Positions 43,582-52,624 of a stretch of 64,000 nucleotides of DNA are shown here, piece by piece (within the stretch, counting starts at the first letter, position 1; every line of letters starts with the position of its first letter). Origin of the DNA: Spirochaetota bacterium. Lineage in GTDB: Bacteria > Spirochaetota > Spirochaetia > Treponematales > Treponemataceae. The stretch lies in the NCBI GenBank assembly GCA_023443865.1, contig JAEZST010000011.1:473241-537240 (forward strand), read 5' to 3'. The translations under genes were made by a program, and so were the position numbers. The notes beneath the pieces were generated by a model. It was given only the letters and a program-made list of their open reading frames with translations, did no database searches and was not told the DNA's origin.

Positions 43582-45273
43582 TCAGGACCGGCCCGTCTTC
43601 TCGAGATAGTACCTGTAGTCGCCCTCGTACGCGTTGAGCTTCCCATGGTCGATCTCGAACACCCGGTTCGCGAGATGTCCCAGGAAATACCGGTCGTGGC
43701 TTACGATAATGACCGTGCCCTCAAAGCCGGCCAACGCCTCGAGGAGCACCTCGCGGCTCGCGATGTCCAGGTGGTTCGTGGGCTCGTCGAGCACGAGAAA
43801 GTTCACCGGAAGGGCGAGCATGCACGCGAGCATCACCCGGCTTTTCTCGCCCCCCGAGAGCACCGACACGTACTTGTCCGAATCGTCCCCGGAAAACTGG
43901 AAGGCGCCGAGAATATTCTTGATGGTCCCGACCGAGGCCATGGGGAGCCGTTCCGCGACCTCTTCGTACACGGTCCGCTCGGGCCTCAAAATGTCCGACG
44001 AATATTGGCTGAAGTACCCCATTCGCACCGAAGGCCCGATCGCGCAGGTGCCTTCCGTGGCTTCCGTCTGCCCCGCGATGATCTTGAGCAGGGTCGACTT
44101 GCCCGCGCCGTTCACCCCCGTAAGGGCGATGCGGTCACCCCGGGCGACGATGCCCGATATCCCCGAAAAGGCCCAATGAAACGCGCCCGGCGAGCTTACC
44201 TTATCGCCCGCTTTCGCTTCTTCGCCGGCGTTCGCCGGGCTTCCGGCGCTCCGTGAACTTCCGGCCTTCGGCCAGGCCTTCCCCAGGCCGTCCATCACCG
44301 CCACTTGGTCCCCCGAGCGGGGGCAGGGCACGAACTGCACGGACATATGCTTCGTTTCGGGCGGCAGCTTCACCCGCTCGATCTTTTCCAGGGCCTTGAT
44401 GCGGGACTGCACGAGAGACGCGTGGGAAGCCCGGGCGGAGAATTTCGCGATGAACTCCTCGTCCTTTGCGAATTGGGCCTGTTGGCGCTGGTAGGTCGCC
44501 ACCAACTGCTCCCGGCGAATCTCCCGTTCCCGCAGGTAAAAGTCGTAATCCCCCGAGTACATCGTGACGGTACCCGAGGCGACCTCGGCGGTGCGCGGGC
44601 ACAGTCGCGTCATGAACTGGCGGTCGTGGCTCGTCATCACCAGGTCGCCCTTGAATTCCGATAGCCACTGCTCGAGCCACACGATGGATTCCACGTCCAG
44701 GTGATTCGTCGGCTCGTCCATTAATAGAAGGTCCGGCTCGAGTACCAGGATTCGGGCCAGGGCGATGCGCATCTTCCACCCGCCCGAAAAATGCTCCACC
44801 GGCTCGCGAAAGCGGTCCGTCCCGATCCCGAGCCCGGTCAGCACCGTTTCGGCGCGGCTTTCGAGATTGTAGCCGTCCCGGTGCAGGAACTCGCCCTGGA
44901 GTTCCCCGTACCGGTTCATTTCCGCGTCGCTCAGGGGTTCCGCGTCGGGGTCGCCCATGCGGCGTTCCAGCTCCTCGAGCCGCTTACCGATCTCGTACGT
45001 CGCCCCCGCCCCCGCGAGCACTTCCTCAAGGGCGCTCCTGCCGGACATCTCCCCCGTTTCCTGGGAAAAATAGCCGATCACCGTTCCCGGGTCCATTTGG
45101 ACCGTGCCCGAGTCGGGCCGCTCCTCCCCGGCAATCACCCGGAACAGGGTCGATTTACCCGCCCCGTTCGGGCCCACGAGGCCGATACGGTCCCCGGGCC
45201 TCACCAAAAAATCGGCGTTATCGAAAATGATCCGCTGCCCGTAGGCTACCCGGATTCCTGAAAGTTTTAGCAT
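43582..45273 (-). CDS. ABC-F family ATPase
   Basis: A 563-residue soluble protein with two ABC domains and no membrane helices. Each has Walker A (GPNGAGKST and GVNGAGKST), a signature (FSGGWKMRIALARIL and LSGGEKSRVMLA) and Walker B (LLLMDEPTNHLDVES and FLVLDEPTNHLDIAS). The inter-domain linker is long and basic. ABC-F proteins act on the ribosome, as translation factors or in antibiotic protection. The subfamily (Uup, EttA, YdiF or ARE) is not resolved here; an Ala/Gly/Ser-rich insertion (SSRSAGSPANAGEEAKAGDK) precedes the second domain. A likely -10 TATAGT lies upstream. Confidence 0.92.
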   Translation of the reverse strand: MLKLSGIRVAYGQRIIFDNADFLVRPGDRIGLVGPNGAGKSTLFRVIAGEERPDSGTVQMDPGTVIGYFSQETGEMSGRSALEEVLAGAGATYEIGKRLEELERRMGDPDAEPLSDAEMNRYGELQGEFLHRDGYNLESRAETVLTGLGIGTDRFREPVEHFSGGWKMRIALARILVLEPDLLLMDEPTNHLDVESIVWLEQWLSEFKGDLVMTSHDRQFMTRLCPRTAEVASGTVTMYSGDYDFYLREREIRREQLVATYQRQQAQFAKDEEFIAKFSARASHASLVQSRIKALEKIERVKLPPETKHMSVQFVPCPRSGDQVAVMDGLGKAWPKAGSSRSAGSPANAGEEAKAGDKVSSPGAFHWAFSGISGIVARGDRIALTGVNGAGKSTLLKIIAGQTEATEGTCAIGPSVRMGYFSQYSSDILRPERTVYEEVAERLPMASVGTIKNILGAFQFSGDDSDKYVSVLSGGEKSRVMLACMLALPVNFLVLDEPTNHLDIASREVLLEALAGFEGTVIIVSHDRYFLGHLANRVFEIDHGKLNAYEGDYRYYLEKTGRS

Positions 45274-45339
45274 CGTACGGCTCCCGAAAGGGAGAACTAT
45301 ACCGGAAATCCGGGCGTTTGTATCGTGCCCTCACGGGCC

Positions 45340-45864
45340 TCAGCGCCTTCCGTAAACCAGTTCGGCGAACTGATTCCGCTTGCGTACCTCTACCAGGGTA
45401 AGCCGGATCGGGTTCCCCGTTTCACGGAACAGCCGGATCCCCTTCCCGAGGATCACCGGGGCGACGGTGATCCTGTATTCGTCGATTTCGTCCAGTTCCA
45501 GGTACCCGCGGATAAGCTCGCCCCCGCCGGCGATCCATACCTTCCCGTATTCCACGCGCGTCCGCCTGACGAAGGAGGCGAGGTCCCCTCCCACCCGTTC
45601 GGCGAATTCCAAAGGCTCGTCCCTTGTCGTGAACACGTAGCATTTTTGCGTCTTGTAGGGGAAATCCCCCCTGGTTTCCCTGAGAAGCCAGTCATAGGTC
45701 CTCCTGCCGAAAACGACGCAGTCCACGTCGGCGATAAACTCGCCGTAACCGTTATCGCCCTCGCCCTCCACGGCGAAAAGCCAATCGAGGGAATCGTCCT
45801 CGGTCGCGATATACCCGTCCAGGCTCATCGCGATGTACAGCGCCTGTTTACCCGTCATGGCCAT
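45340..45864 (-). CDS. Dihydrofolate reductase-like (RibD C-terminal domain) protein
   Basis: A 174-residue protein of the RibD_C family: YIAMSLDGYIATEDDSLDWL at the start, VDCVVFGRRTYDWLL, and the closing pattern VWIAGGGELIRGYLELDEIDE-like with GKGIRLF. Members use NADPH to reduce varied substrates; this small single-domain type (YyaP/YwjB-like) is uncharacterised. AGGAGG eight bases before the first ATG supports the start at 45864. Confidence 0.87.
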   Translation of the reverse strand: MAMTGKQALYIAMSLDGYIATEDDSLDWLFAVEGEGDNGYGEFIADVDCVVFGRRTYDWLLRETRGDFPYKTQKCYVFTTRDEPLEFAERVGGDLASFVRRTRVEYGKVWIAGGGELIRGYLELDEIDEYRITVAPVILGKGIRLFRETGNPIRLTLVEVRKRNQFAELVYGRR

Positions 45865-45900
45865 CCCGAATGCCTCCTGGCCTCAATTCTAGTCCGGGGA

Positions 45901-45929
45901 TTGACGATTCGCCACGGCCGGCATAACCT
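45901..45929 (+). promoter_or_regulatory. Possible promoter of the DMT transporter gene
   Basis: TTGACG (45901-45906), 17-bp spacer, TAACCT (45924-45929), 186 bp before the ATG at 46116. The -10 is only moderate. The interval 45930-46115 holds no convincing gene. Confidence 0.4.
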
Positions 45930-46115
45930 TGCGCCATGGGCCCCGCCGAACCCCAACTTCGGGCCGGTCAAAACTTCCGATACGACGGGAATCCAATGAT
46001 CGCCTGCGCCTTGCGGGCCGACCTCTCGGGCGCAATCGCCTCGCCCAACGTAACGTTCGGCGCATCGGGAAAATTAGCGTCAATCAGAAAATCGCGAAAC
46101 GCGTAGGGATAAAAG

Positions 46116-47057
46116 ATGTTAAAGGCATTATTACTGGGTTTGGCTGCGTCGTTCTTCTTCTCCATCACCTTCGTGCTGAATCACGCGATGCAAAGCTCGG
46201 GGGGGCATTGGATCTGGACGGCGTCGTTGCGGTACGTCTTCATGCTGCCCGTGCTATTTCTTTTAACGCTGAGGAACGGGCGATACAGGATTGTTTTGAA
46301 CGCGATAAAAACGCGTCCAGTACAATGGTTCCTGTGGAGCACGGTCGGGTTTGGCCTCTTTTACCTGCCGATCTGCGTCGCGGCGTCGTACGGCCCTTCC
46401 TGGATGGTCGCGTCGACGTGGCAAGTCACGATCGCCGCGGGAATCCTCTTGACCCCGCAGTTCCGGCGCGAGGAAAACGGCCGGCTCGTCAGTCACGCGA
46501 TACCCCTGCGGCAGCTGCTGATTTCCGCGACCATCATTATCGGGGTCTTTCTCGTGCAATACACCGACGGATCGGTCGAAGAGATCAAGAAAAACGCGGC
46601 TGTAATAGCGTTCATACTCATCGCGGCTTTCTCGTATCCCCTCGGAAACAGGAAAATGCTGGCCCTGGTTCCCGATTCCCTCGGGACCCTGGACCGGGTG
46701 TTCGGGATGACCTTGTGCAGCATGCCGTTCTGGGGGGCGTTGATGGCGGGCGGATTAGTCACGCGAAGCTATCCGACGGCGGACCAGGCTTATCAAACCC
46801 TGATCGTCGCGCTTTCGTCGGGCGTGATCGCGACGCTGCTATTTTTCAAGGCGACAGAATTGGCGAAGCGCGACGTAAGGCATCTGGCGGTGATCGAGTC
46901 AACCCAGGCGGGCGAGGTGGTTTTTACCCTGCTTTTGGGCCTTTTGCTTTTCGGCGACAAGGCGCCCACGTTAAGCGCGGTCGTCGGTATCGCGGTTATC
47001 GTGCTCGGCATAGTGCTGAACGGCCTGACGGCGCTGCCGAAAAGCGGTAATGCCTAG
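46116..47057 (+). CDS. Drug/metabolite (EmrE-like) transporter
   Basis: A 313-residue membrane protein with ten predicted helices in two halves. The pattern SFFFSITFVLNHAMQSSGGHW, a 21-residue block split as SFFFSITFVLNH and AMQSSGGHW, and late VIESTQAGEVVFTLLLGLLL matches the multidrug-resistance efflux (EmrE-like, DMT) family. Substrate is unknown. AGGGAT precedes the ATG. It is convergent with another DMT exporter 70 bp downstream. Confidence 0.85.
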   Translation: MLKALLLGLAASFFFSITFVLNHAMQSSGGHWIWTASLRYVFMLPVLFLLTLRNGRYRIVLNAIKTRPVQWFLWSTVGFGLFYLPICVAASYGPSWMVASTWQVTIAAGILLTPQFRREENGRLVSHAIPLRQLLISATIIIGVFLVQYTDGSVEEIKKNAAVIAFILIAAFSYPLGNRKMLALVPDSLGTLDRVFGMTLCSMPFWGALMAGGLVTRSYPTADQAYQTLIVALSSGVIATLLFFKATELAKRDVRHLAVIESTQAGEVVFTLLLGLLLFGDKAPTLSAVVGIAVIVLGIVLNGLTALPKSGNA

Positions 47058-47127
47058 AACGGGTTCGCCGAAAGGCCGGGAAGCGTCCCTCGCGGAAAAT
47101 CCCGGCGGAAAGCGCGAAACTCCGGGC

Positions 47128-48039
47128 TTACCGTGACTTTCTCCGGAATTCGAGCTGGGCGAGGACCATCCCCGCCGCCATCATGAACGCGCCGGCGAGC
47201 TCACGCGGCCCGAGGGTCTCCTGCAGGAAAAGGGCGCCGAACAGGGCCGCGAAAACCGTCTCCAGGCTGAGGATGAGGGAGGCTGCGGTGGGCGGGGAAT
47301 CCTTCTGGCCGAAAATCTGCAGGGTGAACGCGACTCCCACGGAGAATACGCCGCCGTACGCGATAGGTATCCACGCTCCCGCCAGCGCCCCGGGAACCCA
47401 TGGTTCGGTAAACGCGGCGCCTACGACCGACAGCGCTGCGGTCACCAGGTACTGAACCAACGCCATGTGCAAGACCGGGACCCGCTCCGAAAAACGGCTT
47501 ATCACCAGGATGTGGGCCGTCCAAAAGAAAGCCCCGACGAGAACGAGTACGTCCCAGCGGGAGACGGTGAACGCGGCCGTCACGCTGAGGAGCCAAAGCC
47601 CGACGGTCGCGACGACGGCGCCGGCCCAGGTATTCAGGGGCGGCCGATGGCGGGACAAGAGCCCCGCCAGGGGTACGAGAACTATATAGAGCCCGGTTAT
47701 GAAGGCCGCCTTCCCCGCGGTCGTACCGACGAGCCCCATCTGCTGCAGCACCGAACCGCCGAAGAGGATAATGCCCGCGATAGTCCCGGGAACGAGGGCG
47801 CGCGCGAAGGCATGGCGCCTCCTGACTTCGGCGCCGCCTACGACGTCACGGGGAAGGATCCTGATAAGCAGCAGCATGGAGAGGGCGCCCAGGAAAAAAC
47901 GGGCGGCATTGAAGGTAAGGCTGCCCAGGGAGGCCGCCGCGATACGCTGGAACACGAAGGCAAGGCCCCAGATCAGGGCCGTCAAAACCAATAGGAAGTT
48001 GGCGCGCAGTACACGGGTTGTCATGATTGAGGCCATCAT
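47128..48039 (-). CDS. EamA-family DMT exporter
   Basis: A 303-residue inner-membrane protein with ten helices: LTALIWGLAFVFQRIAAASL and FNAARFFLGALSML in the first EamA half, then AASLILSLETVFAALFGALF and LGPRELAGAFMMAAGMVLAQ in the second. These are typical EamA motifs for metabolite export. Several starts are available; ATG 48039 (sequence beginning MMASIM) is chosen over TTG 48063 because GGGGAACGGG lies upstream. Confidence 0.88.
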   Translation of the reverse strand: MMASIMTTRVLRANFLLVLTALIWGLAFVFQRIAAASLGSLTFNAARFFLGALSMLLLIRILPRDVVGGAEVRRRHAFARALVPGTIAGIILFGGSVLQQMGLVGTTAGKAAFITGLYIVLVPLAGLLSRHRPPLNTWAGAVVATVGLWLLSVTAAFTVSRWDVLVLVGAFFWTAHILVISRFSERVPVLHMALVQYLVTAALSVVGAAFTEPWVPGALAGAWIPIAYGGVFSVGVAFTLQIFGQKDSPPTAASLILSLETVFAALFGALFLQETLGPRELAGAFMMAAGMVLAQLEFRRKSR

Positions 48040-48125
48040 GCCCGTTCCCCGAAAAAAGGGCAAGCGGGCGGCGAAAACGGCTGACCGGTTTTATTCCGGA
48101 GGGAGTATGCTTACTTCCTTGCGTA

Positions 48126-48326
48126 TTATGCCACGCGAGTAGTTGGAGCGACGAAGACGACATCCGCGTTATCGTGATACGCGGCCATTAAGGAATCGAT
48201 GTCCTTCTCGTTTAGCCCGTTAATGAAGGAAGCCGCCGCATAATCGGGATTCCCCCGCCCGTTTGAAAGGCAACCGATTACGGCAATCGACGCCATGGCG
48301 ACCGCGACCAGGATTCCGTACTTTTT
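48126..48326 (-). pseudogene. Truncated SnoaL-like lipoprotein, start codon lost
   Basis: The minus strand encodes KKYGILVAVAMASIAVIGC, a clear lipoprotein signal with lipobox VIGC, followed by ASFINGLNEKDIDSLMAAYH and DNADVVFVAP, the first part of a SnoaL/DUF4440-like domain, then a stop. A good AAAGGAG lies upstream, but the expected ATG is missing. The bases there are ATA plus a seven-A run, and the signal frame opens with TAA. The domain also stops after about 45 residues. It looks like a decayed gene; internal ATG 48296 would give a protein without a signal. Confidence 0.5.
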
Positions 48327-48383
48327 TTATGCGAAACTCCTTTCGTTCGAATAATGCTTATATTCTTCTTAATTCCAACTCTT

Positions 48384-48884
48384 CTAAAACCCGTCCCCCA
48401 GAACCTTTTCCATAAAGACTATTCCGAGTTTTTTTCCGAATTTATTCCAGCAGTCAGCCAACCTTCCGTATTCCCGAAACCCGTTTTTCTCGTGAAAGCG
48501 CACGCTTCCCTCGTTCCCGTCGGATATATCGACGACGATCCTGTCCATGCCGTTATCAAGCGCGTCGCGTTCCAGCCGCCGCAGGGCCTCGCGCCCGATG
48601 CCCTTTCCCGTAAAACCCGGCTTTATGAAATACATGACGTCGCCGGTCTTTCGGAAATTCCCGAGGTTCTTGAAGTATTCCAAAATGCAGAACCCGATTA
48701 CTTCCTCGTCGGCCTTGATCGCGTAGGAGGACAGAATCCCGGCGTCGTTCAGAAACCCGTCAAAATGCCCGTAACCGACCCTTTCAGCGCGATAAGCCGC
48801 CGTCGTGTGCTCGATATGGTAATTAAGAATATCGATTACCGCGATCCTATGCTCTTCCGTAAGCCGTTCGAACGCTATTTCCAT
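48384..48884 (-). CDS. GNAT-family N-acetyltransferase
   Basis: A 166-residue acetyltransferase. The acetyl-CoA motif is KPGFTGKGIGREALRRLERDA (V/I-x-x-x-x-R/Q-x-x-G-x-G/A variant, residues ~95-113), followed by DRIVVDISDGNEGSVRFHEKNGFREYG, shown here as two blocks, DRIVVDISDGNEGSVRF and HEKNGFREYG. The second matches the FxExxGF family ending. The overall pattern resembles phosphinothricin-type acetyltransferases. The substrate is not defined. Confidence 0.87.
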   Translation of the reverse strand: MEIAFERLTEEHRIAVIDILNYHIEHTTAAYRAERVGYGHFDGFLNDAGILSSYAIKADEEVIGFCILEYFKNLGNFRKTGDVMYFIKPGFTGKGIGREALRRLERDALDNGMDRIVVDISDGNEGSVRFHEKNGFREYGRLADCWNKFGKKLGIVFMEKVLGDGF

Positions 48885-48969
48885 GAATCTTCTCCGCGTT
48901 TATCTATGGGTTTACCCATGCCCTTGCCGCCGGAACGGCGACGGGTATTTGCGATGCCAAGCGCGAAGG

Positions 48970-50247
48970 TCAAATCGAACCGGCAACCGTTTCCACCCGA
49001 TTTCTGCCCCGTTCCTTCGCGGCGTATAGGGCCTTATCCACCTTGCCGATTATCTCCCGTAAATCCGCGTCCTTGCCGCATTCGCCTACGCCGAAGCTCG
49101 CGGTTTTGTTTCCGGCGCCCGTAAAGAGAAACGCCTCGACCTTCTTGCGCAGGTTCTCCGCCATCGCGCGCGCGCCTTCCAGGTTCGTATCGGGCAAGAT
49201 GAGCAGGAATTCTTCCCCACCCCAACGGCCCACCGTATCGATTCGCCTCGCGTTCTCCTTCAGGAGGCGGGCGAACTCGACGAGCACGGAGTCGCCGACC
49301 TGGTGTCCGTACGTATCGTTCACCTCCTTAAAGTGGTCGATATCGAGGAGAATGATCGAGAACGTCCTTCCGCGCACCCGGGATTTATACGCCTCGTCTT
49401 CCAATACCTGGCTTATGCGGCGCCGATTGGCCAACTCGGTGAGGCTATCCGTTATCGATTGGCGTTCGAGCAGGGCGTTCAATTCGTTCAGGCGCGCCTT
49501 GTCGTCTTCGAGGCGCTCGTTGGCCCTTCGCAGCCCGTTCATCGAATCCCGAAGCTCGTCGGTAATGAGGTTTATCGTTTCCGCGAGATCGCCGAGCTCG
49601 TCCCGGGACTTCACCTTGAGCGGCCCGGTAAAATCGAGGGCGGCGAGCGCCTTGGCCTTCTTCGCGATTTGAAAGATCGGGTTCGTGAATATCTTCGCCA
49701 GGAAATAAGCGCTAAAGATTCCCAGGAATAAGACGATGCCGATCGTCAGCAGGATGGCCTTGGCGGAAAAGCGTATGGCTTCCCGGGTCGGGGCCAACGA
49801 CTTCTCAACGAGAACGTACGCGCCGTTCCCGCATTTTCCCACGAGCCCGATTATGTCTTCGTTAAGGCCGGGCGCGAGCGCGCGATACGTTTTCCATCCG
49901 GAAACATCGCCTTCCAGGCCGGCCCGGAAGGCCGTTCGCGCGGCAGGCGGGAGGATTTTTGACCTGGATACCTCGGGCGACGTGGAATCCAACACGGTTT
50001 CGGATCCGTCGAATACGGTAATGAAGCCCCGAAGGCCCTTTTCCTTTTGCCTGAGAAAATTCGAGAGGTTAATGCCCTCGCGATAATCGTCCCTGACGTC
50101 TACGTATTTGTCGATGAGGATTTGCCGGTATTCCTTGATCATCAGGGATTCCATAACCGTGGAGACAAGCGCGAAAAACGTAACGCTCGTGACGGCCAGG
50201 ATCCCCAATATAATCAGGAACAATTTGATGCGGATATTTACGCGCAT
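48970..50247 (-). CDS. Membrane diguanylate cyclase with HAMP domain
   Basis: A 425-residue signalling enzyme. Helix one (residues ~9-30), a ~125-residue periplasmic sensor, helix two (~165-185), a HAMP region (IFTNPIFQIAKKAKALAALD, then a coiled coil), and a C-terminal GGDEF domain are seen. The active site is GGEEF, with an upstream inhibitory-site RxxD (RRID) five residues before it, so c-di-GMP product inhibition is likely. It makes c-di-GMP from two GTP in response to an unknown signal. No phosphodiesterase gene is adjacent. Confidence 0.93.
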   Translation of the reverse strand: MRVNIRIKLFLIILGILAVTSVTFFALVSTVMESLMIKEYRQILIDKYVDVRDDYREGINLSNFLRQKEKGLRGFITVFDGSETVLDSTSPEVSRSKILPPAARTAFRAGLEGDVSGWKTYRALAPGLNEDIIGLVGKCGNGAYVLVEKSLAPTREAIRFSAKAILLTIGIVLFLGIFSAYFLAKIFTNPIFQIAKKAKALAALDFTGPLKVKSRDELGDLAETINLITDELRDSMNGLRRANERLEDDKARLNELNALLERQSITDSLTELANRRRISQVLEDEAYKSRVRGRTFSIILLDIDHFKEVNDTYGHQVGDSVLVEFARLLKENARRIDTVGRWGGEEFLLILPDTNLEGARAMAENLRKKVEAFLFTGAGNKTASFGVGECGKDADLREIIGKVDKALYAAKERGRNRVETVAGSI

Positions 50248-50357
50248 TCCCCTTCCTTTTCGCCGATTTATTTTCCCGCGAGCCGTAAATCCGCCGCCCG
50301 CGGCGAGGGCAACCGACGCGACGGTCGCCGTTCCCCCGATTTCGCGGTTATTGGCCG

Positions 50358-51047
50358 TTATTTCCGGGCGTAGGCTTTCATAAAGTACTCGTAGGCCTCG
50401 TTTATCTCTTTTGTCCTGTCGGTCGCGAGGCGGATAAAGTCTTCGTCCAGGTGGCTGAACTTGTCGGGGTGGTACGTTTTCATCCGTTCCAAATAACGCT
50501 CCTTGATTTGTTTCTTCGTTATCTTTCCCGTAATTTTCAGCACGTCCCGGTAATAGGCTTCCGGATCCCGCCCCTTAATCGCGTCCCTTTCTCCGGCTTT
50601 CCCCTTTTGCTCCCTTTCCGCCGCCTGCCTCTTTTCGTATTCCGACTTGTAGAACAAATACTCCTCGTTCCGCGTTTTGCTCCCGATCGATTGGCGGAAG
50701 GCGATAAAATGCCTTTTTAAGATGTCCCTGTATTTTTTCGCCTCTCCGATTTTCTTTACGCGGTCCCTTTGCCTCTCGAGGCTGGGATACCTGGCGATTT
50801 CCGTAAGCCCCTGCGCCAGGGAAAAGATATCCGCGTTATAGGTCTTTTCGCCCTTGAGGACGGTATCGACGAGGGTATCGACCAGGTCGCGCTTCGAATA
50901 CTGCCGCGTAATCCAATCGAGCCTTCCGACCAGATAGGGGTCGGAGATCGAGCACGCGATAAAGTCCCTCAGTTCGTTTTTGTACCAAAACGAACGGACG
51001 AGGCAATCTTTGAGGGCTACGATAAAGGCTCCTGAAAACGCTGCCAA
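50358..51047 (-). CDS. C-terminal J-domain protein
   Basis: A 229-residue protein. Residues 1-150 are helical and basic with no known domain. The last ~65 residues form a J domain: YYRDVLKITGKITKKQIKER, then YHPDKFSHLDEDF containing the invariant HPD, and EINEAYEYFMKAY. J domains stimulate DnaK ATPase. Placing the J domain at the C-terminus, like TerB/DjlA-type proteins, suggests a membrane-independent adaptor. Its 13-bp upstream element (51092-51104) is shared with the next gene upstream. Confidence 0.82.
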   Translation of the reverse strand: MAAFSGAFIVALKDCLVRSFWYKNELRDFIACSISDPYLVGRLDWITRQYSKRDLVDTLVDTVLKGEKTYNADIFSLAQGLTEIARYPSLERQRDRVKKIGEAKKYRDILKRHFIAFRQSIGSKTRNEEYLFYKSEYEKRQAAEREQKGKAGERDAIKGRDPEAYYRDVLKITGKITKKQIKERYLERMKTYHPDKFSHLDEDFIRLATDRTKEINEAYEYFMKAYARK

Positions 51048-51091
51048 TCGATACGACTCCCCGATGCGTTATTCGGACGCCCGTAAAGGCG

Positions 51092-51104
51092 GGCTATTAT
51101 GTAT
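51092..51104 (-). repeat. Shared 13-bp upstream element, copy 1
   Basis: The minus strand reads ATACATAATAGCC, 45 bp upstream of the J-domain start. It contains a CATAAT -10-like hexamer and is identical to copy 2 at 51771-51783. Confidence 0.45.
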
Positions 51105-51157
51105 AGCAAACATTTGGCCAAGCCGCAATCAAAGCTTGGAAACGGCGGCTCCGTCCG

Positions 51158-51745
51158 TCATTCTATCTCGATATCGAAGGGCATCAGCAAGCCCAAAACG
51201 CCGGGCATCGAAAACGCGGCCTTTTCGATCCTGCAATCCCTTGGATCGATGGCGTAGCCGTCTGATTGGACGAACGACGACTTCCTTAAATCGCAGCGAT
51301 TGAAGGTCGACGAGGAAAACACGCATCCGGTGAACCTCGCCTCGGCCAGGAGGGCGTTTTGGAAATAAGATTCCCTGATTTCGCATTTATTGAAGACGTT
51401 CCGCTTCATCCCCACGTCGGCGAAATTGCAGTACGAGAGCATGCACGCGTCGAACGCCAGGTCGAACGCCGTCTGATTGCATTTGAACAGGGCCAGACCG
51501 ACGATTTTGCATCCGAAGAATTCTACGTCTATCAGTCTTGAGTTCGAGAAATCGGGGTTAAGGATCGAGCAATCGACGAATTTCGATCCTTCGATCCTTG
51601 AATTGATAATTCCCGTATTATTGAAAGAACACTTCCTGAAGACGCAATTTTCTACGTAGGCTGCATCGATGACCTTATCGGAAAAATCGATCCCGGTTAT
51701 TTCCCTGCCCGACGCATCGCTTAAATCAACGTATTCCAACGGCAA
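51158..51745 (-). CDS. Pentapeptide-repeat-like protein
   Basis: A 195-residue protein built of imperfect A(D/N)LxX-type five-residue turns, with a Phe/Leu roughly every fifth position (CVFRKCSFNNTG, SKFVDCSILNPDFSNSRLIDV, ESYFQNALLAEARFTGCVFS). This forms a right-handed quadrilateral beta-helix. It is Cys-rich. Relatives include Qnr/MfpA gyrase-protecting proteins, but many have unknown roles. It ends before the J-domain gene and the two share the upstream element. Function is not assigned. Confidence 0.82.
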   Translation of the reverse strand: MPLEYVDLSDASGREITGIDFSDKVIDAAYVENCVFRKCSFNNTGIINSRIEGSKFVDCSILNPDFSNSRLIDVEFFGCKIVGLALFKCNQTAFDLAFDACMLSYCNFADVGMKRNVFNKCEIRESYFQNALLAEARFTGCVFSSSTFNRCDLRKSSFVQSDGYAIDPRDCRIEKAAFSMPGVLGLLMPFDIEIE

Positions 51746-51770
51746 CGACCTTATTGAGAAGTATACGACA

Positions 51771-51783
51771 GGCTATTATGTAT
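51771..51783 (-). repeat. Shared 13-bp upstream element, copy 2
   Basis: Identical minus-strand ATACATAATAGCC, 26 bp upstream of the pentapeptide-repeat start. Together with copy 1 it marks the promoters of two adjacent genes, so it is a shared promoter core or operator. Confidence 0.45.
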
Positions 51784-51970
51784 TCTATCGAGGGGCAATA
51801 CCGGCAGGCACTTCTTTTCGGCGTCGTTCCTTGCCTTTATGCGCGGGAAGGCATTATGATTACGCGGACCGGGCCGACGGAGACGTCTGCCGCGAGTTCC
51901 CGCGCTTAAGCCCGGTCTTGCCGGCCTTTACGCCGCAACCTCCCGACCGAACCGACCAAAGGAGTGCCCC

Positions 51971-52600
51971 ATGCTGATCGTAAGTGCCTCGAACGTATCG
52001 ACTACCCGCGAAAGATCCAAAAGCCTGACGGTCGCTACGGCCCTCAAAAACGGGCTTGAAAGCCTGGGCCTGGCCGGAGTTCGGGTTATCGACCTGAGGG
52101 ATTACGATTTCGGTTTCTGCGTTATGTGCCAAGGCTGCGCCGCGGGGGATGGATGCGTTCGCGACCCGGCCTTCAACGCGTTCCACGGCCTTTGGAAGGC
52201 GAACGACGACGTGATTCTCGTGGTGCCCCATTATGCCTCCATACCGTCGAAGCTCCTGTGCGCGTTCGAGAAGCTGCAGGAAACCCATTATCTCGCCTAC
52301 TGCCAGGGAAAGGGCGGCGCGCCGGCGAAGCGGGTCATGATTATAGCCCACGGCGGCCTGACCGAAAATTACCGCGATACGTACGTTAACAACCTGATCA
52401 AGCCCCTCGGCGGAATCGTTCAAAGCGTGGGGGGCACGGTCGTTAACGACCTGATCGACGGTCCGCTGTGCTTCGGGGTCAAGAGATACCTCGACTCGAA
52501 AGAAGCCTCGGGCGAGTGCTTCGCCAAGGAAGACGACGACACGGAGGAAAAACGGGTCATCGAAAGCGCCTTGTCGTACTACGGGAAGGGCAAAGCTTAA
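51971..52600 (+). CDS. Flavodoxin-fold NAD(P)H-dependent FMN reductase-like protein
   Basis: A 209-residue protein with a flavodoxin-like alternating pattern: MLIVSASNVSTTRERSKSL (flavin phosphate loop), VIDLRDYDFGFCVMCQGC, and DDVILVVPHYASIPSKL. The CxxCxxC cluster and a second Cys near residue 170 could hold metal or disulfide. Relatives are iron-sulfur flavoproteins and quinone reductases. AAGGAG lies nine bases before the ATG. It is the first gene of a four-gene operon with 24-25-bp or zero gaps. Confidence 0.78.
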   Translation: MLIVSASNVSTTRERSKSLTVATALKNGLESLGLAGVRVIDLRDYDFGFCVMCQGCAAGDGCVRDPAFNAFHGLWKANDDVILVVPHYASIPSKLLCAFEKLQETHYLAYCQGKGGAPAKRVMIIAHGGLTENYRDTYVNNLIKPLGGIVQSVGGTVVNDLIDGPLCFGVKRYLDSKEASGECFAKEDDDTEEKRVIESALSYYGKGKA

Positions 52601-52624
52601 GAATCGGGAGAACATAAAGGATTT

